Source: a bacterium (GTDB taxonomy: Bacteria; Vulcanimicrobiota; Xenobia; Xenobiales; JADMJV01). From it: 64,000 nucleotides of DNA. Below are positions 51,882-61,172 of this stretch, piece by piece (position 1 is the stretch's first letter; every line of letters begins with the position of its first letter). The translations under genes and the position numbers were made by a program. A model generated the notes under the pieces. That model was not told where the DNA came from. It made no database searches and saw only the letters and a list, made by a program, of their open reading frames with translations. The DNA is taken from positions 213,018 to 277,017 of the forward strand of contig JAFEBA010000016.1 of assembly GCA_018266105.1 (NCBI GenBank), given 5' to 3'.

Positions 51882-53060
51882 TTATTTGGTTTTTCCCAGG
51901 GCCGCTTGCATTTTGGCTTCCAGCTTTTCAGCCAGCCATTCGCCCACGGCTTCGTGATCCATGCGCTCCACCACGGCCGCAAAGAAGCCCGTCACCAGCA
52001 GGTGTTCGGCTTCATAGGCGGTCAGGCCGCGAGCCTGCAGATAGAACTTCTGGTCGCGGTCGTAGGTGGCGAAACTGGCGCCGTGGGTGCAGCGCACGTC
52101 ATTGGCTTCGATCTCCAGGCGAGGCATCGAGTCAGCCCTGGCTTTGTCCGACAGCAGCAGGTTGCGGTTCTGCTGATAGCCATCGATCTGCTGGGCCCCG
52201 GGCTCGCAGAGAATATTGCCGGCAAAAACGGAGCGAGCTCGGTCAGTCAGGGCCACGTGGCAGAGCACGTCCGAAACGGTTTTGCCAACCCGATGGTTCT
52301 GCTGGGCGTCCATATCGTAGTGCTGACGGCCCTGTCCCAGGACGATGCCGAGTAGCTCGGACTTGGCGCCCTCGCCGATCAAGTCGCTCTCGAAGAACGC
52401 CTTGGTCAGCTTGGTGCCGAAGCCGGCGAAGAGCATCTCAAAATGAGCGTCCTTCTCGACCTTGGCGTGCACGGTCGGCACCACCCGGGCCGTGTTGTTC
52501 CAGAGGTTGACAAAGACGTAGCGGAACTTGGCTCCAGCTTTGACGTCGACCTCGACGCTAGGGATGGCCAGCATCTCCGGATCATCGCTGGTGAAATACT
52601 CCACCAACGTGACCGAGCTGCCGGCGCCCACTTCCAGGTAGCTGCGCGGGGCGGCCATCCCTTTGCCTTCGAAGTGGTGGTGCACGAACAGAGCCTGCTC
52701 ACCGGTGCTGACGTCCTTGCCCACCTTGAGGAAGGCACCGCCCTGGTAAACCGAGCCGTTGAGAGCGTCAAACAGGTTGGTTTTGGCCACCGGCGCCACG
52801 CTGAAGATGAACTCCTGGCCTTTTTCAATGGCCTCCAGAGTGACTCCGGCCGGCACCGCCTCGCCTTTCAGCATACCGAAGCTGGACTTGGGGGCCACCA
52901 CGGCCTGACCTTCCGGCTTCACATTCTCGGGATCGGTGCGACGCCAGACTTCATCGCGGTAGGTCGGGAACGTCAGCGAGCTGAGGCGCTCGAAGGCTCC
53001 CTTGTGCTTGGGGGATTCCAGGCCCTGGACCTGAACGGGAATTTGCAGAGTGGCGCTCAT
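51882..53060 (-). CDS. sufD: Fe-S cluster assembly protein SufD
   Basis: This 392-residue protein belongs to the SufBD family; the beta-helix core and C-terminal ARGLTAYEAEHLLVTGF segment are present. SufD forms a scaffold with SufB and SufC. ATG 53060 overlaps the sufB stop (TAATG). Confidence 0.92.
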   Translation of the reverse strand: MSATLQIPVQVQGLESPKHKGAFERLSSLTFPTYRDEVWRRTDPENVKPEGQAVVAPKSSFGMLKGEAVPAGVTLEAIEKGQEFIFSVAPVAKTNLFDALNGSVYQGGAFLKVGKDVSTGEQALFVHHHFEGKGMAAPRSYLEVGAGSSVTLVEYFTSDDPEMLAIPSVEVDVKAGAKFRYVFVNLWNNTARVVPTVHAKVEKDAHFEMLFAGFGTKLTKAFFESDLIGEGAKSELLGIVLGQGRQHYDMDAQQNHRVGKTVSDVLCHVALTDRARSVFAGNILCEPGAQQIDGYQQNRNLLLSDKARADSMPRLEIEANDVRCTHGASFATYDRDQKFYLQARGLTAYEAEHLLVTGFFAAVVERMDHEAVGEWLAEKLEAKMQAALGKTK

Positions 53061-54472
53061 TAGCCGATCGAACCTTCCATTTCCAACTGGATCAGGCGGT
53101 TCAACTCAACCGCATATTCCATCGGCAATTCCTTGATGAAGGGCTCAAAGAAGCCGTTCACAATCATCGCGATGGCGTCGTTCTCGGACAGACCGCGGCT
53201 CATCAGGTAGAAGAGCTGCTCGTCGCCGATTTTGGAGACGGTGGCCTCGTGGCCGACCTGCACGTCCTTGTTGTCGATCTCCATGTAGGGATAGGTGTCG
53301 GAGCGGCTCTTGTCGTCCAGCAACAGCGCGTCGCAGCGCACGTTGACGCGCACATTGTGAGCATCCGGGGCCACCTTGACCAGGCCGCGGTAGGAGGTGC
53401 GACCACCATCCCGCGAGATCGACTTGGACAGCACGGTGGAGGCGGTGTTGGGGGCCAGATGCACCATTTTGGCGCCAGCGTCCTGATGCTGGCCTTTGCC
53501 GGCATAGGCGATGGAGAGAACCTCGCCACGGGCGCCTTCCTCCATCAGATGCACGGCCGGATATTTCATGGTGATCTTGGAGCCCAGGTTGCCGTCGATC
53601 CACTCTACGGTGGCGTTCTTGTAGGCATAAGCGCGCTTGGTCACCAGATTGAAGACGTTATTGGACCAGTTCTGGATGGTGGTGTAGCGGATGGTCGAGC
53701 CTTCCTCGGCGATCAGTTCCACCACGGCCGAATGCAGCGAGTCGCTGGCATAGATCGGCGCCGTGCACCCTTCAATGTAGTGCACCGAAGAGCCGGGCTG
53801 GGCGATAATCAGGGTGCGCTCGAACTGCCCCATGTTCTGGGCATTGATGCGGAAGTAGGCCTGCAGGGGGATCTCCACCTTGACGCCGGCCGGCACTACG
53901 ATGAAGGAGCCGCCCGACCAGACGGCCGTGTTCAGAGCCGCGAATTTGTTGTCGATGCTGGGGATGATGGTGCCAAAATACTTCTGCACGATTTCGGGAT
54001 ATTCTTTGAGACCCGAATCCATGTCCAGGAAGATGACGCCCAGCTTTTCCAGGTCTTCGCGGATGGAGTGATAGACGACTTCCGAGTCATACTGGGCGGA
54101 CACGCCGGCCAGGAACTTGCGCTCGGCCTCGGGGATGCCCAGACGGTCGAAGGTCTTCTTGATGTACTCGGGCACGTCGTCCCAAGACTTCTCGACGCCT
54201 TCGTTGGCCTTCATAAAGTAGTGGATGTCGGAGAAATCGATCTCGGACAGGTCCGAACCCCATTCGGGCATCGGCTTGCTGTTGAAAATCTCCAAGGCTT
54301 CCAGGCGTCGCTCCAGCATCCACTGGGGCTCGTTCTTCTGCTTGGAAATGGTCTCGACGATCTCGCGGGTCAGGCCCTTGCTGGATTTATAGACGTACTT
54401 CTCATCATTGTCGTGGAAGCCGTATTTGTAATCCTGGCCGATTTCTTCTAAAAGTGCTGCATCAGAGGACAT
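53060..54472 (-). CDS. sufB: Fe-S cluster assembly protein SufB
   Basis: This 470-residue protein is highly conserved Suf[36 protein letters not shown] (conserved Cys), a long SufBD core and the C-terminal [15 protein letters not shown]. It is the main scaffold, complexed with SufC and SufD. It follows sufC by 12 bases. Confidence 0.96.
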   Translation of the reverse strand: MSSDAALLEEIGQDYKYGFHDNDEKYVYKSSKGLTREIVETISKQKNEPQWMLERRLEALEIFNSKPMPEWGSDLSEIDFSDIHYFMKANEGVEKSWDDVPEYIKKTFDRLGIPEAERKFLAGVSAQYDSEVVYHSIREDLEKLGVIFLDMDSGLKEYPEIVQKYFGTIIPSIDNKFAALNTAVWSGGSFIVVPAGVKVEIPLQAYFRINAQNMGQFERTLIIAQPGSSVHYIEGCTAPIYASDSLHSAVVELIAEEGSTIRYTTIQNWSNNVFNLVTKRAYAYKNATVEWIDGNLGSKITMKYPAVHLMEEGARGEVLSIAYAGKGQHQDAGAKMVHLAPNTASTVLSKSISRDGGRTSYRGLVKVAPDAHNVRVNVRCDALLLDDKSRSDTYPYMEIDNKDVQVGHEATVSKIGDEQLFYLMSRGLSENDAIAMIVNGFFEPFIKELPMEYAVELNRLIQLEMEGSIG

Positions 54473-54484
54473 CGATGTTTCTCC

Positions 54485-55258
54485 TTAAACGCCGGCGGGC
54501 TCGAGGCCGTGGGCCTTGAGCAGCTCGTCGTAGCCATTCTCTTCGAGCTGCAGGGCGATTTCGGGGCCGCCCGACTGGACGATGCGGCCGTGAACCAGCA
54601 CGTGCACCTTGTGAGGTTTGATGTGGTTCAGCAGGCGCTGGTAGTGAGTGATGACCAGCACGCCCATTTCCGGGGTGGTCAGTCGGTTGACTCCTTCGGA
54701 AACGATGCGCAGGGCGTCGATATCCAGTCCGGAGTCGGTTTCGTCGAGGATGGCCAGCGCGGGCTTGAGCATGGCCATCTGGAGAATCTCGCAGCGCTTT
54801 TTCTCGCCGCCCGAGAAGCCTTCGTTGACGTAGCGTTTGGCGAAGTCTTGATTGATGCCCAACTCTTGCATCTGTGCCACCAGTTCCTTGCGGAAGGGCA
54901 GCAGCTTGACGTTATCAGCGCCGCGGATGGCTTTCACGGAGGCCAGCAAGAAGTTGGCCAGGGTCACGCCGGGAATGGACGTGGGGTATTGGAAGGCCAG
55001 GAAGATGCCCAGCTTGGCGCGCTCGTCGGGCTCCATCTCGGTGATGTTCTGGCCCATAAAGTGGATTTCGCCTTCGGTCACCTCGTAGTTGGGGTGACCG
55101 CAAATTACGTTGGAGAGCGTGCTTTTGCCTGAGCCGTTTGGTCCCATCAAGGCATGAATCTCGCCGCGGTTGACGGTCAGGTCCAGTCCGCGCAGAATCG
55201 GCTTGCCGTCGACGGAAGCGTGCAGATTTTTGATTACCAGAAGGGGGGTCTCAGACAT
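54485..55258 (-). CDS. sufC: Fe-S cluster assembly ATPase SufC
   Basis: This 257-residue ABC-type ATPase has Walker [10 protein letters not shown], signature FSGGEKKR and Walker [13 protein letters not shown], as in SufC. It drives scaffold conformational change. It lies 18 bases after the Rrf2 regulator gene and should be co-regulated. Confidence 0.96.
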   Translation of the reverse strand: MSETPLLVIKNLHASVDGKPILRGLDLTVNRGEIHALMGPNGSGKSTLSNVICGHPNYEVTEGEIHFMGQNITEMEPDERAKLGIFLAFQYPTSIPGVTLANFLLASVKAIRGADNVKLLPFRKELVAQMQELGINQDFAKRYVNEGFSGGEKKRCEILQMAMLKPALAILDETDSGLDIDALRIVSEGVNRLTTPEMGVLVITHYQRLLNHIKPHKVHVLVHGRIVQSGGPEIALQLEENGYDELLKAHGLEPAGV

Positions 55259-55276
55259 AAGTCACCTCGTTTTTGA

Positions 55277-55756
55277 TTAGATTGGCAAAAGTTTGCTAAG
55301 GGAGATCAGTTGCTCTCCCTCATTGGCACCTTGCAGGCGTAGCGCTTCAAGACGCATGTCCTCCAGGGTGGTGCCGTCCAGAACTCTCAGAAGGGTGGTT
55401 TCCAGGTCGTAGCAGAGTCGGCGGCTGACGCAGCCGGTGGTTGTCCGGCAGCTATTGGAACGCATTTCTGGAACGCTGCATAAAATGGCGTCCATGTCGC
55501 CTTCCACGGCTCGGACGATTTCACCAATGGTGATGGCCGAAGGCCGGCGCGACAACTGGTAGCCCCCGCGTGCTCCCCGAGTGGAGAGCACCAGCCCCTT
55601 GTGGCGCAAAGCGTTGAGGATTTGTTCGAGATAGCGGCGGGGAATCTGATTGTCCTTGGAGAGATCGGCCACGGCCATGGGCTGAGAAGCGGCGGTGCAG
55701 GCCAAGGCCAGACAGGCGCGGAGTCCATAGCTGCTGCGAGTCGACAAACGGAACAA
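55277..55756 (-). CDS. Rrf2-family regulator, likely Fe-S-sensing
   Basis: This 159-residue protein starts at TTG 55756 behind an AGAGG site. The winged helix (NQIPRRYLEQILNAL recognition region, GARGGYQLSR wing) is followed by four Cys (93, 103, 109, 115), spaced like the cluster ligands of IscR-type regulators. It is the first gene of the suf operon, and a perfect inverted repeat lies in its promoter region, so autoregulation is likely. Confidence 0.9.
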   Translation of the reverse strand: MFRLSTRSSYGLRACLALACTAASQPMAVADLSKDNQIPRRYLEQILNALRHKGLVLSTRGARGGYQLSRRPSAITIGEIVRAVEGDMDAILCSVPEMRSNSCRTTTGCVSRRLCYDLETTLLRVLDGTTLEDMRLEALRLQGANEGEQLISLSKLLPI

Positions 55757-55785
55757 GCCAGATACCTCTTTCTCTCGAAACCAGG

Positions 55786-55819
55786 GTCAAGTTAAAATAC
55801 TTGACGCCTGGTGTCAAGT
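55786..55819 (-). promoter_or_regulatory. Inverted-repeat operator with overlapping -35 of the suf operon
   Basis: On the plus strand GTCAAGT (55786-55792), ACTTGAC (55799-55805) and GTCAAGT (55813-55819). The last two form a perfect 7-7-7 palindrome and the first adds a third half-site. On the minus strand the palindrome contains TTGACA, 17 bases from a weak -10 (TAACTT). This is the kind of site an Rrf2 dimer binds. Confidence 0.65.
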
Positions 55820-55895
55820 TTTATGGCCAGCCGAAACTTCGTTAGAGTTCAGGTGGGCGCAGTTAGTCTTACCTCTGGCTTGGACGCTTTAAACG

Positions 55896-55922
55896 CAATT
55901 CCTACTTCTGCAGTGGGAATTG
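55896..55922 (-). terminator. Short hairpin after kup
   Basis: CAATTCC (55896-55902) and GGAATTG (55916-55922) form a seven-base stem five bases after the kup stop. No strong T run follows on the minus strand, so terminator function is uncertain. Confidence 0.3.
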
Positions 55923-55927
55923 GCCGG

Positions 55928-58024
55928 TTAGATTTCGACCTGGGTTCCCAACTCGACCACCCGGTCGGGGGGCAGATTAAAGAAGGCGGTGGCGTCCTGG
56001 GCGTTGCGCGACATCAGGGCAAAAAGGCTCTCGCGCCAGATGGGCATGCCCGAGTATTTTTCGCTGCGCGGAATGACGGTCTCTTTGCCCAGGAAGTAAG
56101 TGGCGTCCTGAGTTACCGGCAATCCGTCCAGCACCACTCGTGACAATTCGTCGGGCACGTTGAGCTTATCCATGAAGCCGAACTGAAGTCGAACCAGGTG
56201 GAATCCGTGACCCAGCGAGGAGACCTCGGTCCGCTGTGAAGAGAACAGGAAAGGCTGATCTACGATGCGCACGCCCACAAAAAGGACCTTTTCGTGGATG
56301 ACCCGGTTGTGTTTCAGGTTGGAGAGCAGGGCGGGCGGAGTGCGGGTCGGGTCGCCATACATAAAGATGGCCGTACCGGGAGCGCGGTGGGCCCCCTGGG
56401 TTTCGATCATATTGATCAGATCCGTGAAGGCGATGGTGCGTTTGCGGATCTCGATGCCCAAAATTTCGCGGCCGCGCCGCCAGGTGGACATGGAGATATA
56501 GATGGCCGCGCCCACCGTAAGAGGTAGCCAGCCGCCTTCGGGAACCTTGACCACGTTGCCCGCAAAGAAGAGTAGCTCCAAGGAAAGGAAGAGCGCGCAC
56601 ATGCAGAGGGCTTTCCAGACCGCCCAGTTCCAGCCGTAGATGGTCAGAACTGTGAAGAGAATGCTGTCGATGACCATGGTGGTGGTGACCGCGATTCCAT
56701 AGGCGGCAGCTAGATTGCTGGAAGATTTGAAGCCGACCACCAGACCAATACAGGCCAGCATCAAACCCCAGTTGACCAGGGGCACATAGATCTGACCCTT
56801 TGCTGAAGCCGAAGTCTGCATGACTTTCTGGCGTGGGATGAAGCCCATTTGGACAGCCTGCATCGTCAGCGAGAAGGCTCCCGAGATCAGGGCCTGGCTG
56901 GCGATCACGGTGGCGCAGGTGGCCAGCAGGACGATGACCAGGCGCAACTGGGTGGGGACCATCATATAGAAGGGGTCGTTCTGGGCGCCCGGGGTGGTCA
57001 GCAGCAGTGCCCCCTGGCCCATGTAGTTCAGTAGCAGACAGGGGAATACCAGCAAGAACCAGGCGTAGCGGATGGGAGTGCGGCCGAAATGGCCCATGTC
57101 TGCGTAGACTGCTTCGCCGCCGGTAACGGCCAGAAAGACCGAGCCCAGCACAAAGAAGGCTGCGTGCTGGTGGTGGGTGATGAAAAGGAAAGCGTAATAA
57201 GGATTAAGTGAGGCCAGCACACCGGGATGTTTCATGATCTGGCTGATGCCCAGCAGTCCCAGAGTGGAGAACCAGACCAGCATGACCGGTCCGAAGACCG
57301 AACCCACGGCTTCGGTGCCGTATTTTTGGGCGGAGAAAAGCAAAATCAGAATGACGATGGTGATGGGTATGACAAAGTGTCCGAGACCGGGTTGCACCAG
57401 CTCCAGGCCCTCCACCGCCGAAAGGATGGAGATGGCCGGTGTGATCATGCCGTCGCCGTAGAGCAGAGACGTACCAAACAGGCCCAAAGCCACCAGAAGA
57501 GGATAGGACTTGAGTTTGGAGGCGGCCGAGTTCGCCACCTGCACCGTCAGAGCAAGCACTCCACCCTCGCCGTGCAGGTCGGCCTTCATCACGAATCCCA
57601 GATATTTCGTGCAAATGACGATCACCAGGGCCCAGAAAATCAAGCACAACACCCCATAGACGTTGTCCTGGTTGACCTCTAAGTGGCGCGAAAAAGCTTC
57701 ACGAACGGCATACAACGGGCTGGTGCCGATGTCGCCGAAGACCACACCCAGGGCACCGATGGCCATCGTCATCAGGCTGTCGTGACCGTGGCCGTGGCCG
57801 GTGGTTTGCACAGGTTGAGGCGGCGGAGACCCTTCATCGACCTGGGTCACAATGGCCGGGACAGGTTGAGCCGTAATTTCGGCCGGAGGAGGTTCGGCCG
57901 ACGCAGTCGGAACGGGGTCCTGTACGGTCGTATTGGTGCTTGCAGTTTCGGTCGCGCTTGCCTCGGACGGGTCCTGGGCTTGATCCGGCGGAACCGACTC
58001 GGGTTGATCCGCAGTCGAACTCAC
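55928..58024 (-). CDS. kup: Low-affinity potassium transporter Kup
   Basis: This 698-residue protein starts at GTG 58024. After an approximately 85-residue Pro/Ala/Thr/Glu-rich cytoplasmic extension ending in GHGHGHDS, it shows the KUP/HAK core: GALGVVFGDIGTSPLYAVRE, YGDGMITPAISILSAVEGLE, GGEAVYADMGHFGR, and a soluble C-terminal domain. It takes up K+ with protons. The extension is longer than in most Kup proteins. Four copies of an 11-base repeat precede the gene. Confidence 0.95.
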   Translation of the reverse strand: MSSTADQPESVPPDQAQDPSEASATETASTNTTVQDPVPTASAEPPPAEITAQPVPAIVTQVDEGSPPPQPVQTTGHGHGHDSLMTMAIGALGVVFGDIGTSPLYAVREAFSRHLEVNQDNVYGVLCLIFWALVIVICTKYLGFVMKADLHGEGGVLALTVQVANSAASKLKSYPLLVALGLFGTSLLYGDGMITPAISILSAVEGLELVQPGLGHFVIPITIVILILLFSAQKYGTEAVGSVFGPVMLVWFSTLGLLGISQIMKHPGVLASLNPYYAFLFITHHQHAAFFVLGSVFLAVTGGEAVYADMGHFGRTPIRYAWFLLVFPCLLLNYMGQGALLLTTPGAQNDPFYMMVPTQLRLVIVLLATCATVIASQALISGAFSLTMQAVQMGFIPRQKVMQTSASAKGQIYVPLVNWGLMLACIGLVVGFKSSSNLAAAYGIAVTTTMVIDSILFTVLTIYGWNWAVWKALCMCALFLSLELLFFAGNVVKVPEGGWLPLTVGAAIYISMSTWRRGREILGIEIRKRTIAFTDLINMIETQGAHRAPGTAIFMYGDPTRTPPALLSNLKHNRVIHEKVLFVGVRIVDQPFLFSSQRTEVSSLGHGFHLVRLQFGFMDKLNVPDELSRVVLDGLPVTQDATYFLGKETVIPRSEKYSGMPIWRESLFALMSRNAQDATAFFNLPPDRVVELGTQVEI

Positions 58025-58041
58025 GGGGGCCAGATTACGGA

Positions 58042-58105
58042 GTTCTCTTGAGCTTTCCTTTATGAGATTTCTTGAGTTCCGTGGTTTTCTTGAGGTTTCC
58101 TTGAG
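58042..58105 (-). repeat. Four-copy CTCAAGRRAAC repeat upstream of kup
   Basis: On the minus strand, CTCAAGGAAAC, CTCAAGAAAAC, CTCAAGAAATC and CTCAAGAGAAC occur with the Cs at 58105, 58094, 58076 and 58052. They lie in the 87 bases between the FkbM gene and the kup start. Spacings are 11, 18 and 24 bases. A regulatory array is likely; no riboswitch structure is seen. Confidence 0.6.
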
Positions 58106-58111
58106 GTCGAC

Positions 58112-59026
58112 TTAGCCTTCGGGAAAGCGCCAGCCGTCCACCAGGGCTCGGAAGCGACCTCTGGAGCGGCGTCTCAGCTGGCCGCGACCCATCAACCGCT
58201 CGTGCAAAGGGGCCCAGCGTTCGCGAGGGCAGGCGATCAGATCCAGGGGAAAGGGTCCGCGGTGATCTTGCAGGTAGGCGTAAGGATATTGCGAGTTCAC
58301 CACCACGTAGTCCAGTTGTTTGAACCAGGAGAGCAGCTCTTCGGCCGCCGATGGCGAGTTGTTCAGAAACATGGACTCGAAAAAGAGGATGGGTCGTAGA
58401 CGCGTGATGGTCTGTCGGGCTCCGGCCAAAACCTGGGGTTCGTGACCTTCGGCGTCGCTTTTGAAAAGATCCAGGCGGTCCAGCCCGTTTTCCGCTACCC
58501 AGCTGTCCAGAGAGCGAGCCGGCGCGCTCACCGTGCCCTCATCGCTGACATAGTGATTGCCTCGGTAGTCATCCACGTCGTCCACGAAGCGGAGCGTGCA
58601 ATCCGTATTTGAAAGGGCGACCGGTATGATGGTGACCCGTTCTCTCAGGCCGGGGTTGAGCTCCAGGTTTGCCAGGCAGCGGCGATACTGGTTGGCGTCG
58701 GGTTCAAAACCGTAGATTCTGGCCTGATCGCCGGTGGCTTGGAGGGCCGAGAAGATGGTCAGGCCGGCGTGGCAGCCGGCATCGACGATGACCGCTCCCG
58801 GTTCCAGCGCGGAGCGGCACAGGTCGTCAAAGTCGGGATCCCACTGGCCCAAGAGCATGTAGATGCCGTCGATCAGGTAGGTTGAGTCGAGCAGGATCTG
58901 ATGACCATAACAGGAGACCTGTTTCACGATGCCCCGGCGCAGCATCTTGGCGGAACGCATTCGGATTCCGGTATGGCGATGCAGCCAGCGGGCCAGGGGC
59001 CTCAGTAGAAACAGGGGGAGAGTCAC
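58112..59026 (-). CDS. FkbM-family methyltransferase
   Basis: This is a 304-residue protein from GTG 59026; the open frame reaches 59113, overlapping the divergent symporter, and ATG 58960 is another option. SAM motif I is VIVDAGCHAGLTIF, followed by YGFEPD, then DLFKSDAEGHEPQVLAGA, typical of FkbM. It probably O-methylates a sugar or lipid; the substrate is unknown. It is upstream of kup but separated by a regulatory gap. Confidence 0.82.
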   Translation of the reverse strand: MTLPLFLLRPLARWLHRHTGIRMRSAKMLRRGIVKQVSCYGHQILLDSTYLIDGIYMLLGQWDPDFDDLCRSALEPGAVIVDAGCHAGLTIFSALQATGDQARIYGFEPDANQYRRCLANLELNPGLRERVTIIPVALSNTDCTLRFVDDVDDYRGNHYVSDEGTVSAPARSLDSWVAENGLDRLDLFKSDAEGHEPQVLAGARQTITRLRPILFFESMFLNNSPSAAEELLSWFKQLDYVVVNSQYPYAYLQDHRGPFPLDLIACPRERWAPLHERLMGRGQLRRRSRGRFRALVDGWRFPEG

Positions 59027-59098
59027 AGAAGCGGCTACAAGCCGGGACTGAGGAATCCTGCCTGAGGGCAGGTCTTCGAAGCCTGATTCCGAACAAAC

Positions 59099-60379
59099 GT
59101 GCCCTTGTCGCACGCGAAGAAAAAACTGCCTTTATCTGTTCAGGTTGTGCTGGGCGCGGCTGCTGGCGCCGCTTTGGGTGTGGCCTTCGGTAAAGACCCT
59201 TACTTGTTGGGGATGGGCAACGAGCAACTGGGCAAGCTGGGGATGCTGGTGATCAAGCTGCTCAAAGCTCTGGCCGCTCCCCTCATCCTGGTGGCCATTG
59301 TGGACGCCTTCGTGCGCACTCAGTTTACCTTCAAGCAGGGTCTGCGGCTGGTACGCGCCTGCGCCCTCAACGCGGCCGTGGCCTGTCTGGTGGGACTGAC
59401 CTTGATGAACCTGTTTCATCCCGGCAACCTCTGGCGTGGCCAGTTAGACAAGATGCTGGCTGAAGTGCCCCACCAGGAGTTGCGCCAGGTTTCGGACGTC
59501 AGCCTGGACCCGATCGACAACCTGGCCGGCTATGTGCCCGAGTCTTTCGTGGAGCCATTGCTCAAGAACACCATCATCAGCATCGTTCTGGCCGGAGTTC
59601 TGTTGGGCGCGGCTTTGCGCCGGCTGCAGCAACAAACCCCCGACGATCCAGGGGTCAAGACCCTGGTTGGAGCCGCCAATGCCAGCTTTCGTGTGCTGGT
59701 CCAGGTCCTGGAGTGGGTGGTGGCTCTGGCTCCCTACGCCGTGCTGGGGGCCACGGCCGACGCGGTCGGACGCAACGGTCTGGCCGTGCTCAAGCTTCTC
59801 TTTCCGTTTGTGGGTATTTTGCTGCTGGCCATGGCCATTCAGGCTCTACTCTATTACCCTTTTATCGCCTGGGCCTGGGGCAAGCGTTCGCCCCGCGAAT
59901 ATATGCTGGGCTGTTCGGACGCAGCTCTCACCGGTCTGTCCTGTAACAGCAGCCTGGCCACCGTGCCCGTAACTCTCAAGTGTTTGACCGAAAAGCTGGG
60001 CGTTTCCGAGTCCTCTTCCCGGTTAGCCGCCTGTGTTGGTACGAACCTGAACAATGATGGCATCACCATCTATGAATGTATGACAGCGGTGTTCCTGGCT
60101 CAGGCGCTTGAGACCGATCTGGGTCTGTCCCAGCAACTCGGTATTGTGGCCGCCTCGGTCATGGCCAGCGTGGGGATGGCGGGAGTGCCCGAAGCCGGAT
60201 TGATTGTGCTGCCCCTTGTGCTGGGCAGCTCGGGTCTGCCCCCTCAGGTGGTGACCGGCGTGATCCCCTTGATTATGCCGGTGGACTGGCTGATCGGGCG
60301 GGCTCGCACCGGAGTCAACGTCATGAGCGACATGGTGGTGGCGGTTATGCTGGAGGCTGACGAGGAAGCGTCGGCTTAG
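59099..60379 (+). CDS. Dicarboxylate/amino acid:cation symporter (DAACS)
   Basis: This 426-residue protein starts at GTG 59099. It has about eight membrane helices plus the re-entrant loops: SCNSSLATVPVTL (Ser-rich loop) and GTNLNNDGITIYE (equivalent of NMDGT). It imports glutamate, aspartate or a C4-dicarboxylate with Na+ or H+. Its stop interlocks with that of the arginine-hydrolase gene (60376-60379). Confidence 0.88.
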   Translation: MPLSHAKKKLPLSVQVVLGAAAGAALGVAFGKDPYLLGMGNEQLGKLGMLVIKLLKALAAPLILVAIVDAFVRTQFTFKQGLRLVRACALNAAVACLVGLTLMNLFHPGNLWRGQLDKMLAEVPHQELRQVSDVSLDPIDNLAGYVPESFVEPLLKNTIISIVLAGVLLGAALRRLQQQTPDDPGVKTLVGAANASFRVLVQVLEWVVALAPYAVLGATADAVGRNGLAVLKLLFPFVGILLLAMAIQALLYYPFIAWAWGKRSPREYMLGCSDAALTGLSCNSSLATVPVTLKCLTEKLGVSESSSRLAACVGTNLNNDGITIYECMTAVFLAQALETDLGLSQQLGIVAASVMASVGMAGVPEAGLIVLPLVLGSSGLPPQVVTGVIPLIMPVDWLIGRARTGVNVMSDMVVAVMLEADEEASA

Positions 60380-61158
60380 GCCAGGCGCAAGGTCAGACAC
60401 TTGGCCGAACCACCGGCCTTGAGGAATTCGGATAGGTCCAGTCCCACCACCTCAAAGCCTCGTCGATTGAGAGCCTGGCTCAGGCGGCTGGAGGGCTGGT
60501 TGAGAAAAATGTAGCGGCCCACCTGGACTGCATTGCAGGCGAAGTTGCGTGCTTCGGCACCGGTCACGCTTAAGCGCTTTTCCTCAGGCACATTGGCTTC
60601 GATGACCTTTAGGCCATACTCATCGAAGGCTTCCGGGTAGTAGATGAGATGGCCCCCGTCCAGCGGGCAAAGGCAGGTGTCGAGGTGGTAAAAATGCTCG
60701 GTGTGCAGCTCCAGACTGAGAACCGGCAGGCCAAATTCGCGGCTGATCAGTTGGTGGGCGCTGACTTCAGTTCGTTGGCGGTAACCGGCCAGCACCAGCC
60801 TGCCGTCATAGACCAGCGCATCGCCAGCTCCCTCAAAGGCCACCGGAGGTTCGACAACGGTATACCCCAGCGTCTCCAGGCTGGCCCGGAAGTGTGGTTC
60901 TTCGCCCCGGCGTTCCTCGTTCTTAAAACGGGCCAGGATGGCGCGATCGCCATACACAAAGGCGGCGTTGGCCGTGAAAACCAGGTCGGGCAGCCCGGCC
61001 ACGGGCTTAACCAGACTGACTCGGGCTCTGGCTTTGTCGCACAGGGCCGAGCGCAGCTGATTCCATTGCTGGATTGCCAGGCTTCGGTCGACCGGAGTGT
61101 CGCCTTTCATCCAGGGGTTGATGGCGTAAGTGACTTCAAAGTAGTCGGGTGGGCTCAT
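60376..61158 (-). CDS. Arginine deiminase/dihydrolase-type enzyme
   Basis: This 260-residue protein starts at ATG 61158 (TTG 61176 would couple it by TTGA to the upstream gene). Guanidine-modifying-enzyme motifs: LPDLVFTANAAFVYGDR, FEGAGDAL, HFYHLDTCLCPL (catalytic His) and the terminal GGSAKCLTL with nucleophile Cys254. It resembles the N-terminal domain of AgrE/ArgZ or DDAH. The gene before it encodes the LOR/SDH conserved domain that is fused to this enzyme in AgrE/ArgZ. Confidence 0.78.
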   Translation of the reverse strand: MSPPDYFEVTYAINPWMKGDTPVDRSLAIQQWNQLRSALCDKARARVSLVKPVAGLPDLVFTANAAFVYGDRAILARFKNEERRGEEPHFRASLETLGYTVVEPPVAFEGAGDALVYDGRLVLAGYRQRTEVSAHQLISREFGLPVLSLELHTEHFYHLDTCLCPLDGGHLIYYPEAFDEYGLKVIEANVPEEKRLSVTGAEARNFACNAVQVGRYIFLNQPSSRLSQALNRRGFEVVGLDLSEFLKAGGSAKCLTLRLA

Positions 61159-61172
61159 TAAGATCTGGGGTT

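Noticed and set aside
55811..56143. 110-codon plus-strand frame beginning in the suf operator region
   Set aside because: Most of it is antisense to the conserved kup C-terminus; no motif.
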